Counted from the first letter of the stretch, positions 1 through 9,036 are shown. The stretch is DNA of 64,000 nucleotides from CAVRJC01 sp963721435 (GCA_963721435.1 CAVRJC010000012.1:1116001-1180000), one strand, 5' to 3'. Notes: generated by a model not told the origin, from the sequence alone. Numbers and translations are program-made.

Positions 1-1
1 C

Positions 2-760
2 GACGAGTCGTTCTACCTCGCCTTCCTCGTCGGCCTGCACGTCGCGACCGCAATCGCGCTGTTGATCTTCTTCTGGCGCGACTGGAAAGAAGTGATCAAG
101 GGCTTCTTCTCCTCGCTGCGCAAACGGCGCATCGAAACACCCCCGGAGCGCATGGCATGGCTACTCATCGTGGGAACGATCCCCGTCGGAATCGTCGGGC
201 TCGCGTTCGAGCACAACCTCCGCACGATCTTCGCGAAACCCACCGCGGCGGCGATCTTCCTCACCATCAACGGGCTCATCCTGTTCGCGGGTGAACGACT
301 CCGTCGACGCGCCGAAGTACGCAAACTCGTGACCACCCATGAGCACCACAGCGATCCGGGCAACGACGTCGGCCGCGATCTCGACACGCTCGAACTCCGG
401 GAGGGAGTGTTCGTCGGCTCGTCTCAGATCCTTGCGCTCTTCGCCGGCATCAGCCGCTCGGGCGTCACCATGGTCGCCGGTCTGCTCCGCGGTCTTGACC
501 ACGAAGACGCGATGCGATTCTCGTTCATGCTCGCGACGCCGATCATCTTCGCCGCAGGGTTCTACAAGCTGCCTGACCTCCTCGGACACAACGGAGACGG
601 CATCCGCGGACAGGTACTCGCAGGCAGCGTCGCGGCAGGGATCGCGGCATACCTGTCGGTCCGGTTCCTGGAACGCTATTTCCGCACTCGCACCCTCATA
701 CCCTTCGCCATCTACAGCCTCGTCGTCGGCATCGCGATGATCATCTACACCACCGTCTGA
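2..760 (+). CDS. uppP: Undecaprenyl-diphosphatase UppP/BacA, 5'-truncated by window edge
   Basis: The open frame runs in from the window edge at base 2, so the N-terminus is missing. UppP removes a phosphate from undecaprenyl pyrophosphate at the membrane, recycling the lipid carrier for peptidoglycan and other envelope polymers. The visible part has repeated hydrophobic segments and the family signature AGISRSGVT (around base 445) followed by a conserved RFSFMLATPIIF stretch. The early HVATAIALLIFFWRDW block is also typical. It ends in a hydrophobic helix with a TAG-free TGA stop at 758-760. The remaining 252 residues suggest only about 20-40 are lost. The SRSG motif makes the family assignment secure; essentiality cannot be judged from the sequence. 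Confidence 0.93.
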   Translation, partial: DESFYLAFLVGLHVATAIALLIFFWRDWKEVIKGFFSSLRKRRIETPPERMAWLLIVGTIPVGIVGLAFEHNLRTIFAKPTAAAIFLTINGLILFAGERLRRRAEVRKLVTTHEHHSDPGNDVGRDLDTLELREGVFVGSSQILALFAGISRSGVTMVAGLLRGLDHEDAMRFSFMLATPIIFAAGFYKLPDLLGHNGDGIRGQVLAGSVAAGIAAYLSVRFLERYFRTRTLIPFAIYSLVVGIAMIIYTTV

Positions 761-1066
761 GACTCGCCGCGAACCACCGTCCCCGCGTAACAACTTGACC
801 CGCGCCGGATCTGCCTGATGGATCTGAGTTCGTCTTTTGCGCCACGAAACCGCGGCCCGACGCAGCGGAAGCGCTCCCGGGCGGGCAGTCGGTGCTACCT
901 CACGACACGGCGGTCGGGAACCGATCGCGCATGCCGATGCCGCTTCTGGCGCGGCCGGCTGGCCGTTGAGCGCGCGTTCGGTCGCGCGCGTTCTGGTGCG
1001 CGCGCCGTTGGCCGTCGATGGCTCGTACGGTGGTCGGGTGAGGGTGACGGCTTTGAAGGGGTCTCG
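761..1066. other. Intergenic region without recognisable gene
   Basis: About 300 bases lie between uppP and the next exported protein. Open frames here have no ribosome site and show no family likeness. A weak relative of the GTTTCGTCG hairpin repeat occurs near 838-856 (CCACGAAACCGCGGCCCG), but it lacks the full core. The promoter of the downstream gene is presumably here; I cannot point to clear -35/-10 boxes. Confidence 0.4.
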
Positions 1067-1543
1067 GTGGTGGAGAAGTATCGAACGGTGTTGGTCGTGG
1101 GTGTGTTCGTGCTTGTGTGCGTGCTCATGACTGCGGAGTCGAGCGACGCGGCGGCGGTTCGCGCCAATAAGCCGTTGACGACGAGCCAGTTCGTCAATGC
1201 AGGGAACCGGATCTGCAAGCAGGCGAACATTCAACGTGACGCGTTGTTGGCGAGCTACGTCGCCAAGCTCGGCGGCAAGCTTCCTGATGCTGGGACGCTC
1301 GCGGCTGCTGTCGCCGAGTACCAGCCGATCTTCCAGCAAGAGATCGATTCACTCGGTGCGCTGCGGCCGCCCAAGGCTGTCCAGAGCAAGTACAAGCGGC
1401 TGCTCAACTCGGCGCGGACGGCGCTTGCCGGGGTCGTGGCGAACCCGTCAGGTCTTCTTGCTCTGGCGACCGGCGCTAAGAGCCCCTTCGATGATCTGTC
1501 GAGCAAGGCCCGCGCGATTGGCCTACGCGACTGCGCTGTGTAG
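1067..1543 (+). CDS. Small exported two-cysteine helical protein
   Basis: Function unknown. The start is the GTG at 1067 (or the next GTG), chosen because AAGGGG lies five bases upstream and the product then begins directly with a signal peptide: a short basic start, a hydrophobic VLVVGVFVLVCVLM core, and an Ala-rich cleavage region. The mature part of about 130 residues is alpha-helical in composition. It has one Cys near its start (NRICKQ) and one at its very end (RDCAV), suggesting a disulfide that closes a helical bundle. The same design (signal peptide, helices, one Cys at each end) recurs in three other proteins of this window, at 14420, 16276 and 40376. The next gene follows after 130 bases with terminator-like hairpins between. 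Confidence 0.7.
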   Translation: MVEKYRTVLVVGVFVLVCVLMTAESSDAAAVRANKPLTTSQFVNAGNRICKQANIQRDALLASYVAKLGGKLPDAGTLAAAVAEYQPIFQQEIDSLGALRPPKAVQSKYKRLLNSARTALAGVVANPSGLLALATGAKSPFDDLSSKARAIGLRDCAV

Positions 1544-1580
1544 ATCCGCGTCGCTTCGGCGCGGGTCCGCTCCGGAGCGG
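1543..1580 (+). terminator. Two adjacent GC-rich hairpins after the exported protein
   Basis: Starting at the stop codon, GATCCGCG (1543-1550) can pair with CGCGGGTC (1560-1567). It is followed directly by the perfect palindrome CCGCTCCGGAGCGG (1567-1580). There is no T tract, so it would be a non-canonical terminator or an mRNA 3'-end stabiliser. Confidence 0.4.
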
Positions 1581-1673
1581 GCACTGGGTGTGGGTCAGGG
1601 TTCGTGGTGGTTCGGTGTTGCGGGTCTTCGTCGGGCAGTGTGTGTGAATGAGGGATCCCGGCTGGAGCGACGA

Positions 1674-3173
1674 TTGAATCGGCGGGAGTTCCTGACCCGC
1701 GCGGGGTTCGCGGTTCTCGGCACGGCCGCCTCGACGAAGTTGCAGCGGTTGGGCGGAGTCGTTGGTGGCTCGGCACCGAGCAGCGCAGCCTCGACGTTGC
1801 CCGGGAGTGTGCTGTCGGCTGGTGCGAGTGAATGCCCGATCGACACGGTTGTGATCGTGATGATGGAGAACCGGTCGTTTGATCATTATCTGGGCTGGCT
1901 AGGAGACGATGACGCGTATCTCGAGGCGGGCCGCACGCGCTACGGGTCCTCGTTCTTCGTGGACGGACTCGTGGACCAGTCGTTCCCCAACGTATTGGGA
2001 CAGCTCGTGGCGACTCGTTCGGCGGATTCGTACAGCCCGGAGAAGGTGGAAACGCGGGGCTGCATGTTCGGTGATCCGGGCCACACGTGGGATGCCGGAC
2101 GTGCGCAGCGTGACTCGGGGTTCCTGGGGCCGGGTAGCAACAACGACGAGTTCGCGCTCATCTATTACTCCGCGCGAGACCTTCCGATCTATGCCGCGCT
2201 CGCGCGTCGCTTCACCGTCTTCGACCGTTGGCATGCACCGCTGCTCGGCCCGACGTTCCCCAACCGTCAGTATTTCCTCTCTGCGCAATCCGAAGGACGA
2301 AAGACCGACAACGTGCACGGCCGCGCCGGCTCGTTCCACGCGGAGACGATCGTCGAGCGGCTCGCACGAGCTGGCGTGTCCGTCGGCTACTACCACACCA
2401 ACGTTCCGCTCCTCGCGCTGTGGGGCGTGCAGCGGATGGCGCCCTACATCCGGTCACTCGACCGGTATTTCGAAGACGCCGCAGCGGGACAACTGCCACA
2501 CGTCGCGATTGTCGAACCACAGTTCGGCGGCACCGATGCGCTCCGCACCGACGACCACCCCCGCGGCGACATCGGGCTCGGTCAACGCTGGGCCCGCGAA
2601 GTCTTCGGCGCATTCGCCACATCACCCCAATGGCAACAAGGCGCATTCGTACTCACCTACGACGAATGGGGCGGCTTCTTCGACCATGTGGACCCACCCA
2701 TCCTCGCCGACGCACGTGCCAGCACCAACGACGCGAACAACTTCGGCCAAGCCGGATTCCGAGTCCCGACACTCCTCGCGTCTCCCTACGCGCAGCCAGG
2801 AGCGGTCGATCACCGCACCTATGACCACACCTCGATCATGCGATTCCTCGAATGGCGGTTCCTCGGCGCACCCGCCGAAGGCCACGGACGAACCGCGGCT
2901 TGGGCGCTCACCACACGCGACCGCAACGCCCACAACATGGGCAGGACCCTGCTCTCGGCGAACCCCGACCCCGAACTTGGATTCGACGTCGCCATGACAA
3001 TCCCCCAACCCGCCCCGGCCTGCACCCCCACCCAAATCGCGACACGACCACCCGATACCGACAGCCACCACGACCCCTTCAAAGGCGCGAACCTCCAAGA
3101 CCTCACATACGACCAGTTCCCCGGCGCCACCCACACACCCTGGCTCGACGACATCACCGTCAAACTCGCATGA
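1674..3173 (+). CDS. Tat-exported phosphoesterase (phospholipase C / acid phosphatase AcpA family)
   Basis: Predicted to hydrolyse phosphate esters or phospholipids outside the membrane. TTG at 1674 is favoured because GGAG lies six bases upstream and the product then starts with a textbook twin-arginine signal (NRREFLTRAGF, then a hydrophobic stretch). A GTG at 1644 is an alternative. The phosphoesterase domain (PF04185 type) is visible throughout: VVIVMMENRSFDHYLGWL near residue 55 with the metal-binding Glu-Asn, then GDPGHTW, the LLGPTFPNRQYFLSAQ block, VLTYDEWGGFFDHVDPP with acidic metal ligands, and YDHTSIMRFLEWRF. The length of about 500 residues is normal. The Tat signal implies export in a folded, probably metal-loaded state. 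The exact substrate (phosphatidylcholine or a phosphomonoester) cannot be told from the motifs. Confidence 0.9.
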   Translation: MNRREFLTRAGFAVLGTAASTKLQRLGGVVGGSAPSSAASTLPGSVLSAGASECPIDTVVIVMMENRSFDHYLGWLGDDDAYLEAGRTRYGSSFFVDGLVDQSFPNVLGQLVATRSADSYSPEKVETRGCMFGDPGHTWDAGRAQRDSGFLGPGSNNDEFALIYYSARDLPIYAALARRFTVFDRWHAPLLGPTFPNRQYFLSAQSEGRKTDNVHGRAGSFHAETIVERLARAGVSVGYYHTNVPLLALWGVQRMAPYIRSLDRYFEDAAAGQLPHVAIVEPQFGGTDALRTDDHPRGDIGLGQRWAREVFGAFATSPQWQQGAFVLTYDEWGGFFDHVDPPILADARASTNDANNFGQAGFRVPTLLASPYAQPGAVDHRTYDHTSIMRFLEWRFLGAPAEGHGRTAAWALTTRDRNAHNMGRTLLSANPDPELGFDVAMTIPQPAPACTPTQIATRPPDTDSHHDPFKGANLQDLTYDQFPGATHTPWLDDITVKLA

Positions 3174-3354
3174 ACGAACCGACCCATCCGCGCCCCTCGT
3201 CGCGGACTGTGCTTGTTACGCGCGTTCGAAACAGGCGACTCGTCCATCCGCGATTCGAGCGCGCTGCACGCGGTTCCTGGACCGATCCGATAGTAAGGGC
3301 TGCGAAGATTGGTGTCCCGTGTTGCTGGTTCGCGGCGGGGCAGGATCTCACCTC

Positions 3355-3620
3355 ATGCGGTATTTCTCGTTGTGTCGAGTGTCGTTCGTGTGTTTGCTTG
3401 GTGTCGTGATCGCTGTGCGTGCCTTGAGGATGGATGCTGCCCGCGCCGCTGCTCAGGTGCCAGGGCGACCAACGTCGTGTTTGTTCTGACCGATGATCTT
3501 CTCCGTGATGATCTTCAGGTGAAACCCGGCGTTTGATCGGCGCGCGTGGCGCGACGTTCGAGAGCTACTTCGTGAGTTCGTCGGCGTGTTGTCCGTTGCG
3601 TGTCACGACGCTGCCGATTC
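3355..3620 (+). pseudogene. Sulfatase remnant, N-terminal only, twice frameshifted
   Basis: The ATG at 3355 is preceded by AGGAT. In its own frame it encodes a signal peptide (MRYFSLCRVSFVCLLGVVIA, then an Ala-rich site). The homology continues in a second frame as ATNVVFVLTDDLLRDDLQ, the universal sulfatase start (N-[IV]-[VI]-[FL]-[VI]-x-x-D-D). From about 3533 it continues in a third frame as IGARGATFESYFVSSSACCPLRV. That last block is the CCPSR active-site region in which the Cys of C-x-P-x-R is matured to formylglycine; here the Ser/Thr-Arg spacing reads CCPLR. Homology stops right after it, where the convergent deacetylase gene ends. A normal sulfatase has 450-550 residues, so at least 80 percent is lost. 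Two frame changes plus a truncation indicate a genuinely dead gene. Confidence 0.72.
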
Positions 3621-4512
3621 AGGCTCTTCCGGCAAGTTGCGGGATTGTCGCGAAGGTGTAGCCGCGTTCGCGGAGTCCGGCGATGATCGCGGGCAGGGCC
3701 GCGGCGTCTTGCGAAGCTGAGCCGACGTGGAAGAGGTAGATCGCGCCGGGCACCGCCTGATCGAGACAGCGTGCAGTGATCGCTTGAGCGGTGAGGCCCT
3801 TCCATCCGAGCGAGTCGATCGTCCACATGACCTCGTAGCCGTACCCGTCGGCGGCGACGTCCGTCTGTACTGACGAGTCGGTGTCTCCGTAGGGCGGCCG
3901 GAACCACGGCTTTGTGCTGCGTCCCGTCGCTGCGACGATCGCGGCCTCGGCCCCGTCGAGCTCGGCGCGCCGCTCCGCAGTGGTCAGTGCTGCGGTGTTG
4001 GTCGAGACACCGGTGAACGACCGGTGATCGTCGGTGTGGTTCATCGCGAGGTGGCCTTCGGCAACGATGCGCCGTACCACGTCGCCATGCGCGCGGACCC
4101 ACGCGCCGGTGAGCCCGAACGCGGCGGGAATCCCATTAGCGCGGAGCGTGTCGAGGATGGCTGGCGCGTTGCCAAGATCCGACCCTGCATCGAAGGTGAG
4201 CGCCACCACCATCTGCGAGGGGTTGCCTCGGCTGATCACGGACGCGGGACCGGGAGGAGCCGTCGGTGCCGCGCCGGTGGTCGTCGGAGGCGGCATCGTC
4301 ACAGTGGTGACCGGCGCGGCCGTGGTCGCAGTCGCGCCGGCCGTCGCGGTCGTCGACGCCGGGCTCTTGCCTGTGGTCGTAGCCGCGCGACTGGACCCAC
4401 GTTCGCTTGCATTGCCGCCACAGCTAACGAGGACGAAGGCGACGACTGTGAGCGCGAGCACGAGACCCGCCACGCGCCGGCCGGACCGCACGCCTCGAGC
4501 AGAGCCATTCAT
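3619..4512 (-). CDS. Polysaccharide deacetylase (NodB domain), lipoprotein
   Basis: A metal-dependent de-N-acetylase acting on an envelope or extracellular glycan. The ATG at 4512 is preferred over upstream starts because GAGGTGAGG precedes it and it gives a lipoprotein signal with lipobox LVSC. A Thr/Ala/Pro-rich linker of about 60 residues follows, then the NodB domain. Its five motifs are present: VALTFDAGSD (motif 1, with Asp-Ala replacing the usual Asp-Asp), NHTDDH (metal-binding His pair), FRPPYGD (catalytic Arg and Pro), WTIDSLGW, and LFHVGS. The usual TFDDG is TFDAG, so the first Asp is kept and the metal-binding second Asp is replaced. Activity is likely but unproven. It converges on the sulfatase remnant and lies 140 bases downstream of the PAP2 fusion gene. 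Confidence 0.88.
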   Translation of the reverse strand: MNGSARGVRSGRRVAGLVLALTVVAFVLVSCGGNASERGSSRAATTTGKSPASTTATAGATATTAAPVTTVTMPPPTTTGAAPTAPPGPASVISRGNPSQMVVALTFDAGSDLGNAPAILDTLRANGIPAAFGLTGAWVRAHGDVVRRIVAEGHLAMNHTDDHRSFTGVSTNTAALTTAERRAELDGAEAAIVAATGRSTKPWFRPPYGDTDSSVQTDVAADGYGYEVMWTIDSLGWKGLTAQAITARCLDQAVPGAIYLFHVGSASQDAAALPAIIAGLRERGYTFATIPQLAGRA

Positions 4513-4651
4513 CGTCCTCACCTCATCGGAAGCCTCGCACCCATCCGACCGCGCCATTGCCGTACTCAGCCAGAGGCTTCGGACCCGTGTCCGGTTCACG
4601 ACCGAGGAGGCCCGAGGCGTATCTGGCTGCTCGGCGGGTGAGCGGTGCGGT

Positions 4652-7006
4652 TCAGAGGGTGGCGTTGCGGTTGGAGACTGTGAATGCGAGCCATCCGGGG
4701 AGGACCGGGAGCCAGTAGCCAATGACGCGCGACATGAGCACGGCGGCTACGGCGGGTGATGAGGGCACGCCTACCTGTCCGAGTCCGGCGACCAGCGCGG
4801 CTTCGATTGCTCCGAGCCCACCAGGTGTCGGCGCGGCGGCCGCGAGCGCGGAGCCGGCGAGGAACACCGCGACGACGGTGAGGATTGGGAGATGCACCCC
4901 GATCGATTCCAGGCACGCGACGAGCACGAAGGCTTGCGCGATGGTCACGCCGAACGAGCCGCCGAACAGCATGAATGCCCGGTGGGGTTGTTGGACGACG
5001 TTACGAACGTCGCGGACATGTGGTCGGACGCGCTCGAAGACAACACGCAGCCCATGGCGCCAGTACCACACGCCGGCGATCGAGAGCGCGAGGATGATGA
5101 ATGCCGCGATCGGCCAGTAGTCGGAAAGGTCAGCACTCGGCAATCTGACGGTGGTCCTTAAGCCCGCGATTGGAACCACCGTGAGGAGCAGGACAACGTG
5201 TGCGACGCCGCCGGCTGCCGCGTTGACCCCTACCGCGGTGGCAGCGCGCGCCCTGCGGACCCCGGACCGTTCGAGGTATCTGACGTTCGTCGCCATAGCC
5301 CCAAGACCGGCTGGAGCGATGCGATTCGTGAACGCGGCGGCGAACTGCACCACCGTCGTGCGACCGAGCGCGAGCGCCTCGGGTGCTGCACCCATCAACG
5401 ACACCGCAGCCATGACATAGCCGCAGCCGGTAATCAGCACCGCAGCGGCGATCCACGCAGGATTCGCGCTTCGTGCCGCGTCGAGCGCGAGACGGAAGTT
5501 GCCGATTTGCGCGAGCAACAACACGAGCGCGACCGCGCCGAGCACGAGCGGCGCGAGGTTGCGACCCACAACCCAGAGAGGCCTCTCGGTGCGAGTGCCC
5601 GGCTCCGAACCGAGCGCGGCGACTGTGTTGCGGAGCTCGTCGATGCCTGAAGGCGCGGCGCGCAGTGCTGCCCGTGTCTCCGAGGAGAGCGCTAGGGGTT
5701 GGAGGACGGGAAGGGCGTCGAGGAGCGCGTCGGAGCCGAGTGCTTGGCACGCACTGTGGACGGCGGCGTCAGCGCCGACGACTGCAGCGCTGGATGCGAG
5801 CAGCTCGGCGACGTCGTGTCGGATGTCCGCCGCGGACGCGCGGAACTGCGCCCGTGAGAGCCGAATGACGGCGACGCCATCGTTGGTTACGAGGAAGCTG
5901 TGCATGTCGGCGGCGCCGTGGATGATGCCTTCTTCGTGAAGCCGGTGGAGCACACACCAGGCAGCCACAAGTGATGTGGTGTCGTCTGGTGTGATCGCGG
6001 TCAGGTTCTGGCCGTCGAGCCATTTGCGCACGAGCACGCTCTCGCTGTCGGACACTCGCTGCGTCCAGAGCACTTCGGGAACGGCGATGCCGCGGCGTCC
6101 CGCGAGGGCGAACGCCAACGCTTCGTGTTCGACAGCATGGTCGGTGTCGCGGATGCCACCGTTCTCGCCTGCATCACGGAACGCCAAGAGTCGCCATACT
6201 CGGTACAGCCAGTCGGTGTCGCCTCGATCACGGTCGGCAACCGTGACGTGTAAGAGGGTGCCGTCATCGGTCTCGACACGAAACGAACCGTGCTTACGGT
6301 CGACCGCGATGATGTCGTGAACGTCGAGGCCGTGTTCCTCAAGGCGCGCTGAGACGACAGTCGGGTCGGGAAACCCACGCGGTGCACCGAACACCAGGTG
6401 AATGGCGGATCCGACGACCCATCCCACCGCGAAGCCGCCGACGACGTCGGCAGGGAAATGCGCACCGACGTAGATGCGTGCGATGGCGATCAGCGCCACG
6501 AGCAGCCACGTCGTGCGGCGCGCCGAGCGACTGAGGTACGGGCTCGCGACGGTTGCCATCGCAGCCGCGACCGCGACGTGCGTCGACGGAAACGAAAGCC
6601 CGGGTGTGACCGCGCCATGCAGCAGCACCCCCGACACGCTCTCATCGGGCGGGCGCTGCGCGACGATCGGATCGAGCGCCTTCGCGATCAGCCACGCCGC
6701 AACACCGGCAAGCACGACCAATCGCGCGAGGCGCGGTCGCCGGCCCAGCACACACACGACCGCAACGACCGGTACGGCGGCGAGCGCACCCAGCTGCATG
6801 ACGCCCACGAGCGGCGCACCAGCCGGATCGGGAAGCTGGTTGATGAGCCGGAACAGGTTGATCTCGGCGCGGCTCGGATCGGTCGAACCGGCCGCGATCG
6901 CGGCCCAGACCAGGATTCCCAGCCCCAACGTGAGCCGCAGCACGTCGCTCGGGTGTCGCCGCGTTGTCGTACGAACTGACGCGTCCGCACGCATCGTGCT
7001 TGGCAC
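4652..7006 (-). CDS. PAP2 phosphatase - pseudokinase - flippase-like (UPF0104) three-domain membrane protein
   Basis: A 784-residue fusion. Residues about 20-210 form a PAP2 phosphatase with transmembrane helices and the family motifs QRP, FPSTHV (PSGH-type) and RIYVGAHFPAD (R-x5-H-x3-D). Residues about 220-440 resemble a kinase fold, but the catalytic loop reads HGAADMHSF where HGDxxxxN is expected and the metal loop reads IRLS instead of DFG, so phosphotransfer is unlikely. Residues about 470-780 are a polytopic domain of the LPG-synthase-TM/YbhN group (PF03706), with the conserved PTPGGLGAIEAALV near the end. The architecture suggests dephosphorylation and translocation of a polyprenyl or phospholipid intermediate, perhaps gated by the pseudokinase; that role is inference. 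GTG 7006 and ATG 6994 are both possible starts. It is divergent from the Kelch gene with almost no spacer. Confidence 0.85.
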   Translation of the reverse strand: MPSTMRADASVRTTTRRHPSDVLRLTLGLGILVWAAIAAGSTDPSRAEINLFRLINQLPDPAGAPLVGVMQLGALAAVPVVAVVCVLGRRPRLARLVVLAGVAAWLIAKALDPIVAQRPPDESVSGVLLHGAVTPGLSFPSTHVAVAAAMATVASPYLSRSARRTTWLLVALIAIARIYVGAHFPADVVGGFAVGWVVGSAIHLVFGAPRGFPDPTVVSARLEEHGLDVHDIIAVDRKHGSFRVETDDGTLLHVTVADRDRGDTDWLYRVWRLLAFRDAGENGGIRDTDHAVEHEALAFALAGRRGIAVPEVLWTQRVSDSESVLVRKWLDGQNLTAITPDDTTSLVAAWCVLHRLHEEGIIHGAADMHSFLVTNDGVAVIRLSRAQFRASAADIRHDVAELLASSAAVVGADAAVHSACQALGSDALLDALPVLQPLALSSETRAALRAAPSGIDELRNTVAALGSEPGTRTERPLWVVGRNLAPLVLGAVALVLLLAQIGNFRLALDAARSANPAWIAAAVLITGCGYVMAAVSLMGAAPEALALGRTTVVQFAAAFTNRIAPAGLGAMATNVRYLERSGVRRARAATAVGVNAAAGGVAHVVLLLTVVPIAGLRTTVRLPSADLSDYWPIAAFIILALSIAGVWYWRHGLRVVFERVRPHVRDVRNVVQQPHRAFMLFGGSFGVTIAQAFVLVACLESIGVHLPILTVVAVFLAGSALAAAAPTPGGLGAIEAALVAGLGQVGVPSSPAVAAVLMSRVIGYWLPVLPGWLAFTVSNRNATL

Positions 7007-7030
7007 GCGGCAAACCTAGGCTCTGCGTCC

Positions 7031-8038
7031 TTGGTTGGAGCTGCTCGACGTTCATGGATCGTGACCTGTGCAGTCATTCTCGGGCTCGCTGGGTGCGGTG
7101 GAGGCGCCAGCCCCAACGGCGCGACGCGTGACGCAACCTCGTCATCGGGTGCCGTGGCCACGCTCAAGCCCGCGCTGCTACAGATCGCCGACGCTCCTTG
7201 GAAGCTCACCGCAGCGATCGCCAACGAAGTCCTCGCGGTCGACGGACGCCAGTTCCTGATCCTCGGAGGCCTCGACGCCACAAAGCTGTCGACCGCCGCG
7301 GTCGTGCGCGTCGACCCCGCGACCGGGTCGAGCCAACCCGCTGGGTCGCTACGCGAAGCAGTGCACGATGCGGCAGGAGCCCCGCTCACTGGGGGCATCC
7401 TGGTCATTGGTGGCGGCGGCCCGAGCGAAAACGGCACCGCAGACGCCCAGCTGGTGTCGCCGAGTGGATCGGCGACAATCGTGGGAAAGATGCCCCAGCC
7501 GCGCTCTGACCACGTCGCCGCGCGGGTCGGCGGCAAGATCTATGTGCTCGGCGGCTACGACGGTGCGAACATCGTCGCCGATATCGTTTCCACCGTCGAC
7601 GGTTCCTCGTTCACGACGGTCACGCGATTGCCGGTACCCGTCCGGTACCCAGCAGTCACAGTGATCGGAACATCGATCTACCTCTTCGGCGGCGTCGCCA
7701 ACACTCAAGGCACAGACACTGCGGCAATACAACGACTCGACACTGCTACCGGCGCGATCACAATCGTCGGACAATTGCCGTCGACTCTGTCCCACGCGAG
7801 CGCGATCCAACTCGGCAACGAGGTACTCCTGCTCGGCGGGTACATCAACAACACGCAACTGAGCGACCAGATCCTCCGCTTCGACCCTACGACCAACACC
7901 ATCACGAGCGCCGGACGGCTCCCAGAACCGAACTCCGACGCGGCAGCCGTCGTGATCGGGAACCGGGGATACCTCGTCGGCGGCAAGAGCACCGCACGCG
8001 ATCCACTCACCAGCGTCATCACTCTCACGCTGAACTAA
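7031..8038 (+). CDS. Kelch-repeat lipoprotein
   Basis: Begins at TTG 7031 with a basic start, a hydrophobic stretch and a lipobox LAGC, so the mature protein would be lipid-anchored outside the cell. The rest is a beta-propeller built of Kelch units. Repeats with a double Gly (ILVIGGGG, IYVLGGYDG, IYLFGGVAN, VLLLGGYIN, YLVGGKS) recur about every 45-50 residues between roughly residues 70 and 330. Such propellers usually bind proteins or sugars; no catalytic residues are evident. No Shine-Dalgarno is visible at the TTG and the divergent gene starts only 24 bases away, so the transcript may be leaderless. Confidence 0.82.
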   Translation: MVGAARRSWIVTCAVILGLAGCGGGASPNGATRDATSSSGAVATLKPALLQIADAPWKLTAAIANEVLAVDGRQFLILGGLDATKLSTAAVVRVDPATGSSQPAGSLREAVHDAAGAPLTGGILVIGGGGPSENGTADAQLVSPSGSATIVGKMPQPRSDHVAARVGGKIYVLGGYDGANIVADIVSTVDGSSFTTVTRLPVPVRYPAVTVIGTSIYLFGGVANTQGTDTAAIQRLDTATGAITIVGQLPSTLSHASAIQLGNEVLLLGGYINNTQLSDQILRFDPTTNTITSAGRLPEPNSDAAAVVIGNRGYLVGGKSTARDPLTSVITLTLN

Positions 8039-8057
8039 GCAGTGCGCACCCTTGGAG

Positions 8058-8082
8058 CGACGAAACCGCGCCCGAAGGCGTC
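8058..8082 (-). repeat. Copy of the GGGGTTTCGTCGTT hairpin repeat (divergent)
   Basis: Read on the minus strand this is GCCTTCGGGCGCGGTTTCGTCGC: a short GC hairpin followed by GGTTTCGTCG. It matches copies at 15792, 16207, 38305 and 38466. It lies just after the Kelch gene stop. Confidence 0.45.
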
Positions 8083-8251
8083 ACACCTCGGCTGCACCTT
8101 CCGATGATGGAGGTCCTCATCGAAGCCGGACGGCAAATGTTCACTCCTGAGGAAATGAATTGCGTCGCGACGCGTGCGTGCGGCTGGTCACGGGACGGCG
8201 ACGACCGTGCGCCGTGCTTCCTGACGTAGCTAGCGCGAGGAGTTGTCTTGG

Positions 8252-8521
8252 ATGGATGACCCGCCACGGGCGTATCGGGGTGTTCGCTCGCTGAATCATT
8301 GGGAAGCAAGCGGCGTAGGCTCGTTGCCCGATGGCTGCGGTCGGGCGACAACGCAACGCGTGTTCGTATATGCGTGCTTGATGGCCCCAGGCCTGATCGC
8401 GGTCGGCGCCGTGGTTCTCGTAGCGGGGACCTCGTGGGGCTACGTACCGCTTGCTCTTGTCATCATGCCGTTTGTCGTCGGGGGACACGTGGAGGCAGGC
8501 AGCTGGACCGGCTGGTTCTGA
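8252..8521 (+). CDS. Small membrane protein of unknown function
   Basis: An 89-residue frame starting at ATG 8252, chosen over TTG 8243 because GAGGAG sits nine bases upstream. The N-terminal third is hydrophilic. The C-terminal half carries two hydrophobic segments (ACLMAPGLIAVGAVVLVAG and YVPLALVIMPFVVGG) separated by TSWG, so a two-helix hairpin is likely. No family recognised. It is followed by about 290 bases of non-coding sequence before the next frame. Confidence 0.5.
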   Translation: MDDPPRAYRGVRSLNHWEASGVGSLPDGCGRATTQRVFVYACLMAPGLIAVGAVVLVAGTSWGYVPLALVIMPFVVGGHVEAGSWTGWF

Positions 8522-8809
8522 TAATGGATGGGAACACGAAAGCGCAACGGCTGGGCTTGCTGCTCGACGAAGGTGTCGTGGATGGACCGTCAGCCTGCGG
8601 GGTCGGCGTGGATCATCGGATCCGATCTCCGTTGAGCGGGGCACGCCCTTCTGTGGGGTGTTGTAGAAGTTCAGGGTGATGCGTCGTACTGCCCCGTCGG
8701 CGTGCGCACGCGCAGCATTCAGTCGGCCCTCGAGCTCTTGGTGTGGGTCGGCGAGCATGCGGTCATGATGGGTATCGGTGAGACGCTTTTGGTGACAAGG
8801 GAGCGACAC

Positions 8810-9036
8810 ATGATCGTGATTCCCCTTCACGCTGCTGAAGGGATCGACTGGGCGCTCCGTCAAAAATGCTTCAATCCATATCACCACCCAGCCGTGGTCA
8901 ATGCGCTGCACTTGGCTGGCTATCACGACACCGACGAGTGGATCGACACAACCACCTGCCTTACATCCAGGGCGTCACGCAAGGATTCATCGTCGATCTC
9001 GCGAGCGAAGAACACGACGAGCTTGCGGCGGCGTAG
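8810..9036 (+). pseudogene. Small hypothetical gene with one frameshift
   Basis: ATG 8810 has an excellent site AAGGGAG five to six bases upstream. The first frame gives a protein-like sequence (MIVIPLHAAEGIDWALRQ through DTDEWID) up to about 8947. The likeness to coding sequence then continues in the next frame as HNHLPYIQGVTQGFIVDLAS to a TAG at 9034. Restoring one missing base near 8946 would yield about 75 residues. I do not recognise the family. Confidence 0.45.

Noticed and set aside
161..1339. Minus-strand frame of 392 codons opposite uppP and the exported protein
   Set aside because: Both sense-strand genes have clear family or signal features; the antisense frame has only charged low-complexity sequence caused by high GC.
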